Below the pieces are notes generated by a model. The model did not search any database. It was given only the letters and a program-made list of their open reading frames with translations, and had not been told where the DNA came from. This document shows, one piece after another, positions 7,057 to 13,593 of a stretch of DNA of 19,474 nt; the first letter of the stretch is position 1; each line of letters starts with the position of its first letter. The position numbers and the translations under genes are program-made. Origin of the DNA: Candidatus Doudnabacteria bacterium (GTDB lineage Bacteria > Patescibacteriota > Doudnabacteria > UBA920); assembly GCA_023245915.1 (NCBI GenBank), contig JAHFJK010000009.1:1-19474 (forward strand), written 5' to 3'.

Positions 7057-8355
7057 ATGAAAAAAACTATAATTTTTTGGTCAGTGGTTTTGCCGGACGC
7101 GCTTTTGCTGTATTTAAGTTTGTATCTGGCAATAGTTATCAGGTACCATGGTCGACTGCCCCAGGACCAGGCTTACGGCCATTATTCGGCATTCTCCGCA
7201 ATTTTTTTGTTTTGGTTATTGGTTTTCTTTGTCCATGGTTTGTTTGAAGCCGCATCGTTTCGGCGCTATACCAGCTTGATATTTAATTTGGTTTCCGCTA
7301 TGGCGGTTAATTTTGTAATTGCCATTATTTATTTTTATTTCCAACCCAATTTAATTCTGACGCCAAGAAGATTTTTAATTATTCAGATCATTGTGGCCTT
7401 CATCCTCTTGATGCTTTGGCATTTGCTGGTTAAATATTTTTTAAAAACCCGACTGACAGAAGGCATCTATCTTTTTTCCTTTAACAATGAGCTTAAGGAA
7501 TTGGAAGCTGCCATTGATGACCACAGTTATCTGGGTTTTAAAGTTTTCGGCCATTTAAACGAGCAGTCTTTATCGGCCGCCCGGTTTTCAAAAAGCGCGG
7601 GCATTGTTTTGCCCGATAATTTACACACCAATCCCCAAGTCGCAAAAAAGTTCTACCAGTTGAGAACTTTAGGTGTAAAATTTTACAATCACAAAGAGTT
7701 TTACGAACAGCTTTTGCGTCGTGTCTACCTTTCACAAATCAATGAAATCTGGTTTTTAGAAAACGTGGATTACCAGGAAAAGCGTTTTTATAATTTAGTT
7801 AAGCGGGCGACTGATATTTTAATTTCCATAATCGGGTTTATCGCTTTTTTGATAAGCTTTCCTGTTTGCGCACTGTTGATAAAATTGACGAGCCCGGGGC
7901 CGGTATTTTTTGTGCAGGAGAGAGTCGGCAAAAAAGGCGCGCTGTTTAAAGTTTATAAATACCGCAGTATGAGCGGTGGGCCGACTAATACCTGGACTTC
8001 TGTTAATGATCCGCGGATTACTAAAGTCGGAAAATTTTTGCGCAAAAGCCGGATAGATGAGTGGCCGCAGTTTATCAACTTGCTTTTAGGCCATATCAGT
8101 TTAGTCGGGCCCCGGCCTGAGCAGCCGCATATAGTTGAAAACCTGAAAAACCAAATCCAGTTTTACGACGAACGGCATTTAGTTAAACCGGGACTTACCG
8201 GCTGGGCGCAACTCAACATTTACGCCGGCAGTTTAGAAGAAAGCCAGACTAAGCTGCAATATGATTTGTATTACATTAAACATCGTGGTTTTCTTTTCGA
8301 TTTAGAAATCATTCTAAAAACTATCTACTACATTTTTACGTGGCAAGGGCGGTAA
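7057..8355 (+). CDS. Undecaprenyl-phosphate sugar phosphotransferase, WcaJ/EpsL type
   Basis: This 432-residue membrane enzyme should transfer sugar-1-phosphate from UDP-sugar to undecaprenyl phosphate, the first committed step of surface glycan synthesis. The N-terminal half has about four hydrophobic helices (VVLPDALLLYLSLYLAIVI, FSAIFLFWLLVFFVHGLF, VSAMAVNFVIAIIYFYF, FLIIQIIVAFILLMLWHLLV) and a CoA-binding-like middle. The bacterial sugar transferase domain starts near residue 249 (KRATDILISIIGF) with a re-entrant helix, then LTSPGPVFFVQERVGKKG, KVYKYRSM, DPRITKVGKFLRKSRIDEWP, LVGPRPE and KPGLTGWAQLN (about 377-387), all family signatures. It closes the glycan gene run and is probably its initiating enzyme. 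The gap to the upstream gene is short but filled with repeats. The sugar (Glc, Gal or GlcNAc) is not decided by the sequence. Confidence 0.88.
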   Translation: MKKTIIFWSVVLPDALLLYLSLYLAIVIRYHGRLPQDQAYGHYSAFSAIFLFWLLVFFVHGLFEAASFRRYTSLIFNLVSAMAVNFVIAIIYFYFQPNLILTPRRFLIIQIIVAFILLMLWHLLVKYFLKTRLTEGIYLFSFNNELKELEAAIDDHSYLGFKVFGHLNEQSLSAARFSKSAGIVLPDNLHTNPQVAKKFYQLRTLGVKFYNHKEFYEQLLRRVYLSQINEIWFLENVDYQEKRFYNLVKRATDILISIIGFIAFLISFPVCALLIKLTSPGPVFFVQERVGKKGALFKVYKYRSMSGGPTNTWTSVNDPRITKVGKFLRKSRIDEWPQFINLLLGHISLVGPRPEQPHIVENLKNQIQFYDERHLVKPGLTGWAQLNIYAGSLEESQTKLQYDLYYIKHRGFLFDLEIILKTIYYIFTWQGR

Positions 8356-8379
8356 ATGGCGTTTATCCACATACGGCAC

Positions 8380-8408
8380 TTGACCCGACTAAATAGTCGG
8401 GTTATCAT
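8380..8408 (+). promoter_or_regulatory. Promoter with palindromic operator before the LexA-like gene
   Basis: TTGACC (8380-8385) and TATCAT (8403-8408) are separated by 17 bases, close to the sigma-70 consensus. The spacer overlaps a 9-bp inverted repeat: ACCCGACTA (8383-8391), AA, TAGTCGGGT (8394-8402). A repressor dimer bound there would cover both promoter elements. The adjacent gene encodes a LexA-type repressor, so autoregulation is the simple reading. With a start about seven bases past the -10 box, transcription would begin at or next to the ATG at 8415, giving a leaderless or nearly leaderless mRNA. Confidence 0.7.
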
Positions 8409-8414
8409 ATTTAT

Positions 8415-9092
8415 ATGAAAAATCAAATAACAACAAGACAAAAAGAGCTTTTATCTATAATTTATGGGTCTATCAGAGCTATAGGATACCCACCAACCCT
8501 TGAAGAAATGAGGAAAAGTTTGGGAGTGGCTTCCAATCAATCTATTTTGGATTTATTACAAAAGTTGGTTGCTTGCAAATTTATCAAGAAACAAGAAGGA
8601 GCGGCTAGGAGTATTAGTATTTTACCCGTAGGTTATAAAGTTTTAAATTTACCCCCGCTCCTGCAAACCGTAGGTATGGCTACTGCCGGTATTCCCATGG
8701 AAGCAGTTGAAATTGTAGGCGAATGGCAAGCCTTGCCCGCTTACCAAAATGAAAAAATGGAAAGGCTTCAGGCTAACGTAAGTTTGGTTAAAATTGCAGG
8801 CGACTCTATGGTTGGAGCCGGAATTAATGACGGCGATGCAGTTTTGGTCCAAGAGCGGAAAGAATATTACTCCGGAGATATTGTCCTGGCGGAAATCAAC
8901 AATGAGGTTACAGTTAAACGTTTTATTTCCGACGACAAACCGCCGTATGTTTATTTAAAACCAGAAAACCCGAAGTATCAGAATATTCGTTTTACAGAAG
9001 GGATGAGAATGCAGGGAAAAATTATTGCCGTGCTTCGGAATGGACAAATGATTAACATTAAACAGAGCTATGCCCACAAAAAAGCCAAATAA
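8415..9092 (+). CDS. lexA: LexA/S24-family autoproteolytic repressor
   Basis: The 225-residue protein has a LexA-type winged helix-turn-helix (TTRQKELLSIIYGSIRAIGY, PPTLEEMRKSLGVASNQSI) and a peptidase S24 domain. The scissile Ala-Gly is A91-G92 in VGMATAGIP, the catalytic serine is S131 in KIAGDSMVGAGINDGD, and the lysine is K168 in NEVTVKRF. All elements of RecA-stimulated self-cleavage are present. It is slightly longer than Escherichia coli LexA (202 residues). An upstream palindrome overlapping its promoter is the likely operator, so it should repress itself and the co-transcribed restriction-modification genes. Its end overlaps the next gene by 23 bp. It may be the genome's only LexA or a dedicated regulator of this island; the sequence alone does not decide. 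Confidence 0.88.
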   Translation: MKNQITTRQKELLSIIYGSIRAIGYPPTLEEMRKSLGVASNQSILDLLQKLVACKFIKKQEGAARSISILPVGYKVLNLPPLLQTVGMATAGIPMEAVEIVGEWQALPAYQNEKMERLQANVSLVKIAGDSMVGAGINDGDAVLVQERKEYYSGDIVLAEINNEVTVKRFISDDKPPYVYLKPENPKYQNIRFTEGMRMQGKIIAVLRNGQMINIKQSYAHKKAK

Positions 9093-11022
9093 AGCTAGCG
9101 ATATTGTCGGAAAAATTTTTAAAGATGCCGAGTTAGTTTATGGTCTCAAGGAATTTGAAAGTCTTAATTTGGAAGAGATTCTTGAAATTACAGAGGACGA
9201 GCCCCATCGTTTTTATGTTACCGATTTAAAATCGGAAAAGAAGCGGTTGGTGTTCGACGAAAGAAAACAAACCGGCAAGCCCGAGGAAATTGTGCGTCAG
9301 CTTTGGCTTCATAAATTGCATAGTCATTATGGCTACCCATTCGAAAGAATGGAAACAGAAAAAAGCATTCATTTTGGTAGAGAAATTCACGCCAAGGCAG
9401 CGGATGTTGTAATTTATAAAGAAGATAAAATTACTCCCTATATTATTATTGAAGTTAAAAGTCCCACTGAAGAAAAGGGTATTGAACAATTAAAAAGCTA
9501 CTTGAATGCCGAGGGTTGCGAAATTGGCATTTGGTCCAATGGTAAAGACAGAGTCATTTTATATCGTAATTACCCGAATAATTTTGAAGACACGCTATCC
9601 GAAATTCCAAGAGCAACTCAAACGATTGACGACTTACTTTCCGAGAAGCGAACCCTTGATTATCTCAATCCAAAAGTTGATTTGAAGCGGATTATTGAAA
9701 TTGTAGAGGAGTTGGTTTTAGCCAATGCCGGTGTGGATGTTTTTAACGAATCATTTAAGCTTATTTACGCTAAACTGTTTGATGAGCTGGAAGCGGAGAA
9801 AAGGGAAGACAAAGAAATTTTATTCCGCAAATACAAAGACCCTCGAAAAACTTACGAGGTTATTAATAAGCTTTTCAAGCAAGCTATTACAAAGTGGCCC
9901 AACACTTTTTATGAGCAGGAAGTAATTAGGCTTTCTCCGGAACATTTGTCTGTGGTTATTGGCGAGCTGGAAACCGCCAAGCTTTTTGGCGCAGACCTAA
10001 GAGTTATAGATGAAGCTTTTGAATATTTAATCCCGGAAGTTGCGAAGGGTAAAAAAGGCCAATATTTTACTCCTCGTCATGCAATACAAATGTGCGTGCA
10101 AATGTTAAACCCAAAGGAAAATGAATTTGTATTGGATCCGGCAGCCGGGAGCGGCGGGTTTTTAATTGCTGCTATGAATTGGGTTTGGAAAAATTATGCC
10201 AAATCTGCCGCAGCTAAACATGAATATGCCAGCGAAAAGCTTTATGGTATAGATTTTGCCGAGGAAACCGCCAAAGTTTCCCGGGCTTTAATGCTAATTG
10301 CCGGAGACGGTCGCTCTCATTTGTTCAAACTAAATTCACTGGACCCACGTGAGTGGCAGGGCGAGGAAGAAGAAAAGCTACAGGCGAGAATGGAATTACA
10401 AAAAAGACTTGATAAATCTGGAAACTATGAAGAGCAAGAGGAAAATAAAAAAACTTTTAAGCGTTTTGGGTTTGATGTTGTTTTAACTAATCCACCCTTT
10501 GCTGGCGAAATTAAAGACCAGGGGGTTTTGCGCCAGTTTGAATTTGGCAGAAAAAATGGCAAGCTGGCATCCAAAGTAGAACGGCATATTTTGTTTATTG
10601 AACGCGTGTTGGATTTTTTGCGTCCCGGGGGTCGTATGGCCATAGTTTTACCCCAAGGTATTTTTAACAACACAAATATGGAATACATCCGCAAATGGCT
10701 TTTTGACAAAGCCAGGATCTTGGCGGTCGTGGGTCTGCATGGCAACACATTTAAACCTCACACGGGCACCAAGACTTCTGTTTTGTTTTTGCTAAAGTGG
10801 GGCGGCGAAGCAGGAGAGCCACAGGCAGACTATCCGATTTTTATGGCCGTTTCCAAAAAAGGCGGTAAAGACAACTCCGGCGAATACAGTTATAAAAAAG
10901 ACGCCAACGGCGTTTACGCCCACGACACCGCGGGTCGCAAAATAATAGACCACGATTTGGACGAAATCGCGGAAGGGTTTAAAAAATTTGCTAAAGAACA
11001 AAAATTTGATTTTGTAAAATGA
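9070..11022 (+). CDS. hsdM: Fused restriction nuclease - N6-adenine DNA methyltransferase (BcgIA/HsdM-like)
   Basis: A 650-residue protein with two functional parts. Residues about 70-180 match the HsdR_N type PD-(D/E)XK nuclease: FGREIHAKAADVVIYKED with D112, then YIIIEVKSP with E128 and K130, then IEQLKSYL. Residues about 205-325 look like the helical N-terminal domain of HsdM. The methyltransferase follows: GKKGQYFTPRHAI, SAM motif I DPAAGSGGF (356-364), YGIDFAEE, catalytic motif IV NPPF (474-477), and LRPGGRMAIVLPQGIF. Type I HsdM subunits usually lack a nuclease, and no helicase-bearing HsdR is present. BcgI-like type IIB enzymes combine nuclease and methylase in one subunit of similar length with a separate S subunit, so this is the best parallel. 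It overlaps the regulator upstream and the toxin-like gene downstream (ATGA). Product: a DNA-modifying and probably cutting subunit. Confidence 0.85.
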   Translation: MPTKKPNKASDIVGKIFKDAELVYGLKEFESLNLEEILEITEDEPHRFYVTDLKSEKKRLVFDERKQTGKPEEIVRQLWLHKLHSHYGYPFERMETEKSIHFGREIHAKAADVVIYKEDKITPYIIIEVKSPTEEKGIEQLKSYLNAEGCEIGIWSNGKDRVILYRNYPNNFEDTLSEIPRATQTIDDLLSEKRTLDYLNPKVDLKRIIEIVEELVLANAGVDVFNESFKLIYAKLFDELEAEKREDKEILFRKYKDPRKTYEVINKLFKQAITKWPNTFYEQEVIRLSPEHLSVVIGELETAKLFGADLRVIDEAFEYLIPEVAKGKKGQYFTPRHAIQMCVQMLNPKENEFVLDPAAGSGGFLIAAMNWVWKNYAKSAAAKHEYASEKLYGIDFAEETAKVSRALMLIAGDGRSHLFKLNSLDPREWQGEEEEKLQARMELQKRLDKSGNYEEQEENKKTFKRFGFDVVLTNPPFAGEIKDQGVLRQFEFGRKNGKLASKVERHILFIERVLDFLRPGGRMAIVLPQGIFNNTNMEYIRKWLFDKARILAVVGLHGNTFKPHTGTKTSVLFLLKWGGEAGEPQADYPIFMAVSKKGGKDNSGEYSYKKDANGVYAHDTAGRKIIDHDLDEIAEGFKKFAKEQKFDFVK

Positions 11023-11456
11023 AAAAAGAATTTCAAAAATGGCATAATCTAAAATCAAAAATTGATGGTGAGCATCAATCGCCGCCTTTCAGTGAGCGGG
11101 AAGTTTGGTGGTGCTCGCTGGGGGCGAATGTTGGAGTTGAAGAAGATGGAAAAAATGAATTATTTGAAAGACCAGTAGTTGTGATTAGAAAATTTAACAA
11201 AGAGATGCTGTGGGCTCTGCCGCTTACTTCGCGCGGAAAAGAGGGAACATATTATTTACGATTTTCTTTGCGTGAAAATGTCAGCACGGTCATTTTGTCG
11301 CAATTGCGGATATTAAGCGCGAAGCGTTTGGTCAGAAAAATAGGGAGAATCGGCAAAAAACAATTTAACGAAATGCAACAAGCGGCATCAGCAATACTTA
11401 TTCGCAAAAATGATAACAATAAAAACGGCTCCCTTGCGGGAGCCTCGGGTGCCTAG
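11019..11456 (+). CDS. PemK/MazF-like toxin-fold protein
   Basis: A 145-residue protein resembling PemK/MazF endoribonucleases: REVWWCSLGANVG at the usual first strand, ERPVVVIRKFNKEMLWALPLTS (the conserved RPvlvi...P..T core), then VSTVILSQLRILSAKRLVRKIGRI, matching the V...Q.r.ld..Rl...G.l pattern. The family cuts RNA when freed from an antitoxin. No antitoxin-like gene lies next to it. Its start overlaps the methylase stop (ATGA), so it is expressed with the restriction-modification genes. The last residues (NGSLAGASGA) come from a GC-rich hairpin that looks like a minus-strand terminator, so the natural C-terminus may have been extended by that element. Whether it is an active toxin or an accessory protein is open. 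Confidence 0.7.
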   Translation: MKKEFQKWHNLKSKIDGEHQSPPFSEREVWWCSLGANVGVEEDGKNELFERPVVVIRKFNKEMLWALPLTSRGKEGTYYLRFSLRENVSTVILSQLRILSAKRLVRKIGRIGKKQFNEMQQAASAILIRKNDNNKNGSLAGASGA

Positions 11457-11467
11457 TGGCAATTTGT
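11421..11467 (-). ncRNA. Candidate very short RNA ending in an intrinsic terminator
   Basis: On the minus strand an extended -10 promoter (11474-11501) should start RNA near ACAAAT at about 11467. The predicted RNA runs through GCCACTAGGC and stops at hairpin GGCTCCC-GCAA-GGGAGCC (11444-11427) followed by GTTTTT. That makes about 45-50 nt, with no room for a normal ORF. It is antisense to the last codons of the PemK-like gene. Promoter, start and terminator in correct order and spacing support a real transcript; function and exact ends are unknown. Confidence 0.4.
11427..11444 (-). terminator. Rho-independent terminator on the minus strand
   Basis: A 7-bp GC-rich stem (GGCTCCC/GGGAGCC) with a 4-nt loop is followed on the minus strand by GTTTTTATT. 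On the plus strand the T-run is missing, so the direction is clear. It lies within the 3' end of the toxin-like ORF. Confidence 0.6.
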
Positions 11468-11473
11468 AATATT

Positions 11474-11501
11474 AGTATAGCAGGTCTAAAAAATAAGTCA
11501 A
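11474..11501 (-). promoter_or_regulatory. Minus-strand promoter P2 (extended -10)
   Basis: Read on the minus strand: TTGACT (11501-11496), 16 bases, TATACT (11479-11474), with TGC just before the -10 box as in extended -10 promoters. Six bases after the box comes ACAAAT, the same as in P1. Confidence 0.6.
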
Positions 11502-11522
11502 GCGGCAGATTTTAATTTTTTT

Positions 11523-11542
11523 GCTCCGCGTGTTTGCGGAGC
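11523..11542 (-). other. GC-rich hairpin downstream of minus-strand promoter P1
   Basis: GCTCCGC (11523-11529) pairs with GCGGAGC (11536-11542) around a 6-nt loop. It lies in the leader transcribed from P1, after a short GGCTTCGGCC hairpin. On the minus strand it is followed by A7, not T's, and on the plus strand by GAGGCC, so it is not a standard terminator in either direction. An ATG at the start of this leader opens a 14-codon frame (MASASLRKHAEQKN). Confidence 0.5.
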
Positions 11543-11566
11543 GAGGCCGAAGCCATTTGTATTTAT

Positions 11567-11595
11567 ATGTTAGCAGATATAAAAATTGCTGTCAA
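11567..11595 (-). promoter_or_regulatory. Minus-strand promoter P1 (extended -10)
   Basis: Read on the minus strand: TTGACA (11595-11590), 17 bases, TAACAT (11572-11567), preceded by TGC. ACAAAT follows the -10 box after six bases, as in P2. The -35 box matches the sigma-70 consensus exactly. Confidence 0.6.
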
Positions 11596-11640
11596 GCAAA
11601 AATTGGCAAAAATTGGCGGTAGTTTAAGGCTTAAATTTGG

Positions 11641-11670
11641 TGTCATTCCGGCCTTTTGAGCCGAAATCCA
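11641..11670. repeat. GTCATTCC...AATCC inverted repeat, dRS3-like (copy 1)
   Basis: ATTCCGGC (11645-11652) and GCCGAAAT (11660-11667) form an imperfect 8-bp stem, flanked by GTC and CCAG. The GTCATTCC-stem-GGAATCCAG form resembles the small repeats widespread in bacterial genomes (for example Neisseria dRS3). A second relative lies inside hsdS at 12891-12911. AGAAAGG just after this copy serves as the likely ribosome site of the next gene. Confidence 0.55.
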
Positions 11671-11682
11671 GAAAGGCAAAAT

Positions 11683-12213
11683 ATGATTTGGCAACTTATA
11701 GGATTTTCATTAAGTTCTGCTGTTGTAGCTGTTGCACTCGGTAAGGGTGTAGACTGGCTATTTGAAAAATGGCGGGGTAAAAAATTAAGACAAGATAAAC
11801 TGTATAAACCGGCCAAATTTTATCTGATGCTCATAGAAAGTATCGATAAAAACAGAGAGGCCCTTTTTGAAGAAATGAAGAAAGGCACCAATGAAATAGA
11901 GTTCCACGATTCTCAAGCCAGAGATAACTGGCAAATGGAAACAAACCAACAGCTTGCCAATATGGGGAAACCTATGGTGGAAGAAATGATGAGTCACATA
12001 GGAAAAATAAAAAGTCTTTTTGAATCCAACCCTGAATTAATCGAAGATAATCATAGGGACGTTGTTAGAAAGTTTTTTGATGGGGTTATTAAAAGAAAAA
12101 TACTTATTGCTGGTGGTTGGCCCCAAAAATTTGTGCATCTACCAGAGAAGGCTCATAAAGAGTGGGAAGATGCTATTTTTGGTGCAGTCAGAGACCTTAG
12201 AAAAGAAATTTGA
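11683..12213 (+). CDS. Membrane-anchored helical protein of the RM locus, unknown function
   Basis: No family recognised. The 176-residue product starts with one hydrophobic segment (MIWQLIGFSLSSAVVAVALG), followed by basic WLFEKWRGKKLRQDKLYK, so the rest should lie in the cytoplasm. The remainder is charged and helical (AKFYLMLIESIDKNREALFEEM..., ...GKPMVEEMMSHIGKIKSLFE...). ATG 11683 is preferred over the upstream TTG 11656 because AGAAAGG sits six bases before it and the TTG version would translate a repeat. The stop lies two bases before the hsdS start, so the two genes are tightly coupled. It may tether the restriction complex to the membrane or act as an unrelated defence effector; both ideas are inference from position. 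Confidence 0.6.
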   Translation: MIWQLIGFSLSSAVVAVALGKGVDWLFEKWRGKKLRQDKLYKPAKFYLMLIESIDKNREALFEEMKKGTNEIEFHDSQARDNWQMETNQQLANMGKPMVEEMMSHIGKIKSLFESNPELIEDNHRDVVRKFFDGVIKRKILIAGGWPQKFVHLPEKAHKEWEDAIFGAVRDLRKEI

Positions 12214-12215
12214 AA

Positions 12216-13592
12216 ATGACAAACTATTCAATAATCCGAAAATCCCAACTTGAAGGCGCATTAAGGCTGGATGCGGAATACTACCAGCCGGAGTATTTGG
12301 AGTTTTCAAAAAATCTGTTGCGAATCGGCGAAGTCCCGCTTGGTGATTTGGCCTTTATCACTGACGGGCAGCACGGTTACCATATAGTCGATCCTTTAAG
12401 CGCTATCCGCCATATAACAGCAAAAAATGTTGTTGCTTGGATTGTAAATGATCAGGATGCAGACAGATTAGCAAAAGAGACAAATGACAGGAATAAAAGA
12501 TCAGTTCTTGAAGAGAATGACTTATTAATCTCAACAGCTGGAACGACAGGAGAGATTGGATTGGTTACAAAAGCAATTTTGCCAGCAAACATCGATCAGG
12601 ATGTTGCGCGAGTACAAATTTTAGATCAGAAAAAACTAAACCCGAAATTTCTTGTGGCGTTTCTGAATTCTAAGTACGGACAATTCCAATTGACTAGACA
12701 GACTACAGGACAGATACAAACGCATATATCGTTAGATAAGATAAAAAATGAGGTTTTTGTTCCAGTGCCAGATTGGCAAGATAAGATAGCAATATTAGTT
12801 GATGATGCAGTATTGAATGTTGAAAATTCAAAAAGCTTTTATTCTCAAGCAGAAGATTTACTACTGGAAGAGTTGGGGATTAAGAATTGGATTCCCGATC
12901 GGGTCGGGAATGACAAAGGGGAAATTTTTAGTGTTGTGAATTTGTCAGAGGTGCAAAATAATCGTCGAATAGATGCGGAATACTATCAGGCAAAGTATCA
13001 AAAAATATTGGCCCTAATTCGCGCGAATAAGGGAATGGCTTTAGGGGAATTGGTAAGCTTAAAAAAGGGTTTTGAACCTGGGAGCGAGGCTTATCAGGAA
13101 GAAGGAAAATTGTTTATTCGGGTTAGCAGTTTAACCAAGCAAGGCATTATTGACAAAGATCAAAAGTATTTAAACGACAAATTGTATTTGGAGCAAAAAA
13201 AAGATTGCGAACCTAAAGTTGGCGAAATTTTGCTGACTAAAGACGCTAGCCCTGGGATTGCTTATGTTGTTAAAGAGTCCGTAGAAGGAGTTATCTCTGG
13301 CGGGATTGTCAGGTTAAAATTAAGGGAGCAAAATATTGAACCGGAATATGTGGCTCTATGTATTAGCTCGGTTTTGGGCCAAGCGCAAGTTGAACGAGAT
13401 GCCGGCGGTTCGGTGATTATGCATTGGAAACCAGAGCAGATAAAAAATTTGCAAATTCCTATTTTACCGAAATCTACGCAGGAAAAAATTGCGGATTTAG
13501 TAAAACAATCACACGAAGCCAGAAAAAAGGCTAAAGAACTTTTGGAACGGGCCAAGCAAAAGGTCGAAGAATTAATTGAGAAAGGGATTTAA
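12216..13592 (+). CDS. hsdS: Type I/IIB restriction-modification specificity subunit (HsdS)
   Basis: A 458-residue DNA-recognition subunit with two homologous halves. Each opens with the same phrase, LRLDAEYYQPEY near residue 17 and RRIDAEYYQAKY near 250, and each carries a target recognition domain (LGDLAFITDGQHGYH... and LGELVSLKKGFEPGS...). The halves end with helical spacers: DWQDKIAILVDDAVLNVENSKSFYSQAED and STQEKIADLVKQSHEARKKAKELLERAKQ, a coiled coil. Each domain should read half of a split target and guide the methylase-nuclease subunit. ATG 12216 lies two bases after the preceding stop; an upstream TTG is less likely. The linker between halves contains an inverted repeat (12891-12911) read as WIPDRVGNDK. 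The methylase gene is separated from it by two unrelated genes. Confidence 0.88.
   Translation: MTNYSIIRKSQLEGALRLDAEYYQPEYLEFSKNLLRIGEVPLGDLAFITDGQHGYHIVDPLSAIRHITAKNVVAWIVNDQDADRLAKETNDRNKRSVLEENDLLISTAGTTGEIGLVTKAILPANIDQDVARVQILDQKKLNPKFLVAFLNSKYGQFQLTRQTTGQIQTHISLDKIKNEVFVPVPDWQDKIAILVDDAVLNVENSKSFYSQAEDLLLEELGIKNWIPDRVGNDKGEIFSVVNLSEVQNNRRIDAEYYQAKYQKILALIRANKGMALGELVSLKKGFEPGSEAYQEEGKLFIRVSSLTKQGIIDKDQKYLNDKLYLEQKKDCEPKVGEILLTKDASPGIAYVVKESVEGVISGGIVRLKLREQNIEPEYVALCISSVLGQAQVERDAGGSVIMHWKPEQIKNLQIPILPKSTQEKIADLVKQSHEARKKAKELLERAKQKVEELIEKGI
12891..12911. repeat. dRS3-like inverted repeat inside hsdS (copy 2)
   Basis: ATTCCCGA (12891-12898) and TCGGGAAT (12904-12911) form a perfect 8-bp stem with a 5-nt loop, flanked by GG before and GAC after. 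Read on the minus strand it is GTCATTCCCGA...TCGGGAATCC, the same pattern as the 11641 copy. It is in frame and lies exactly between the two halves of HsdS. Confidence 0.65.
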
Positions 13593-13593
13593 A

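Noticed and set aside
8383..8402. The hairpin before the S24 gene as a terminator of the sugar transferase gene
   Set aside because: There is no T-run after the stem and it coincides with a good promoter, so an operator explains it better.
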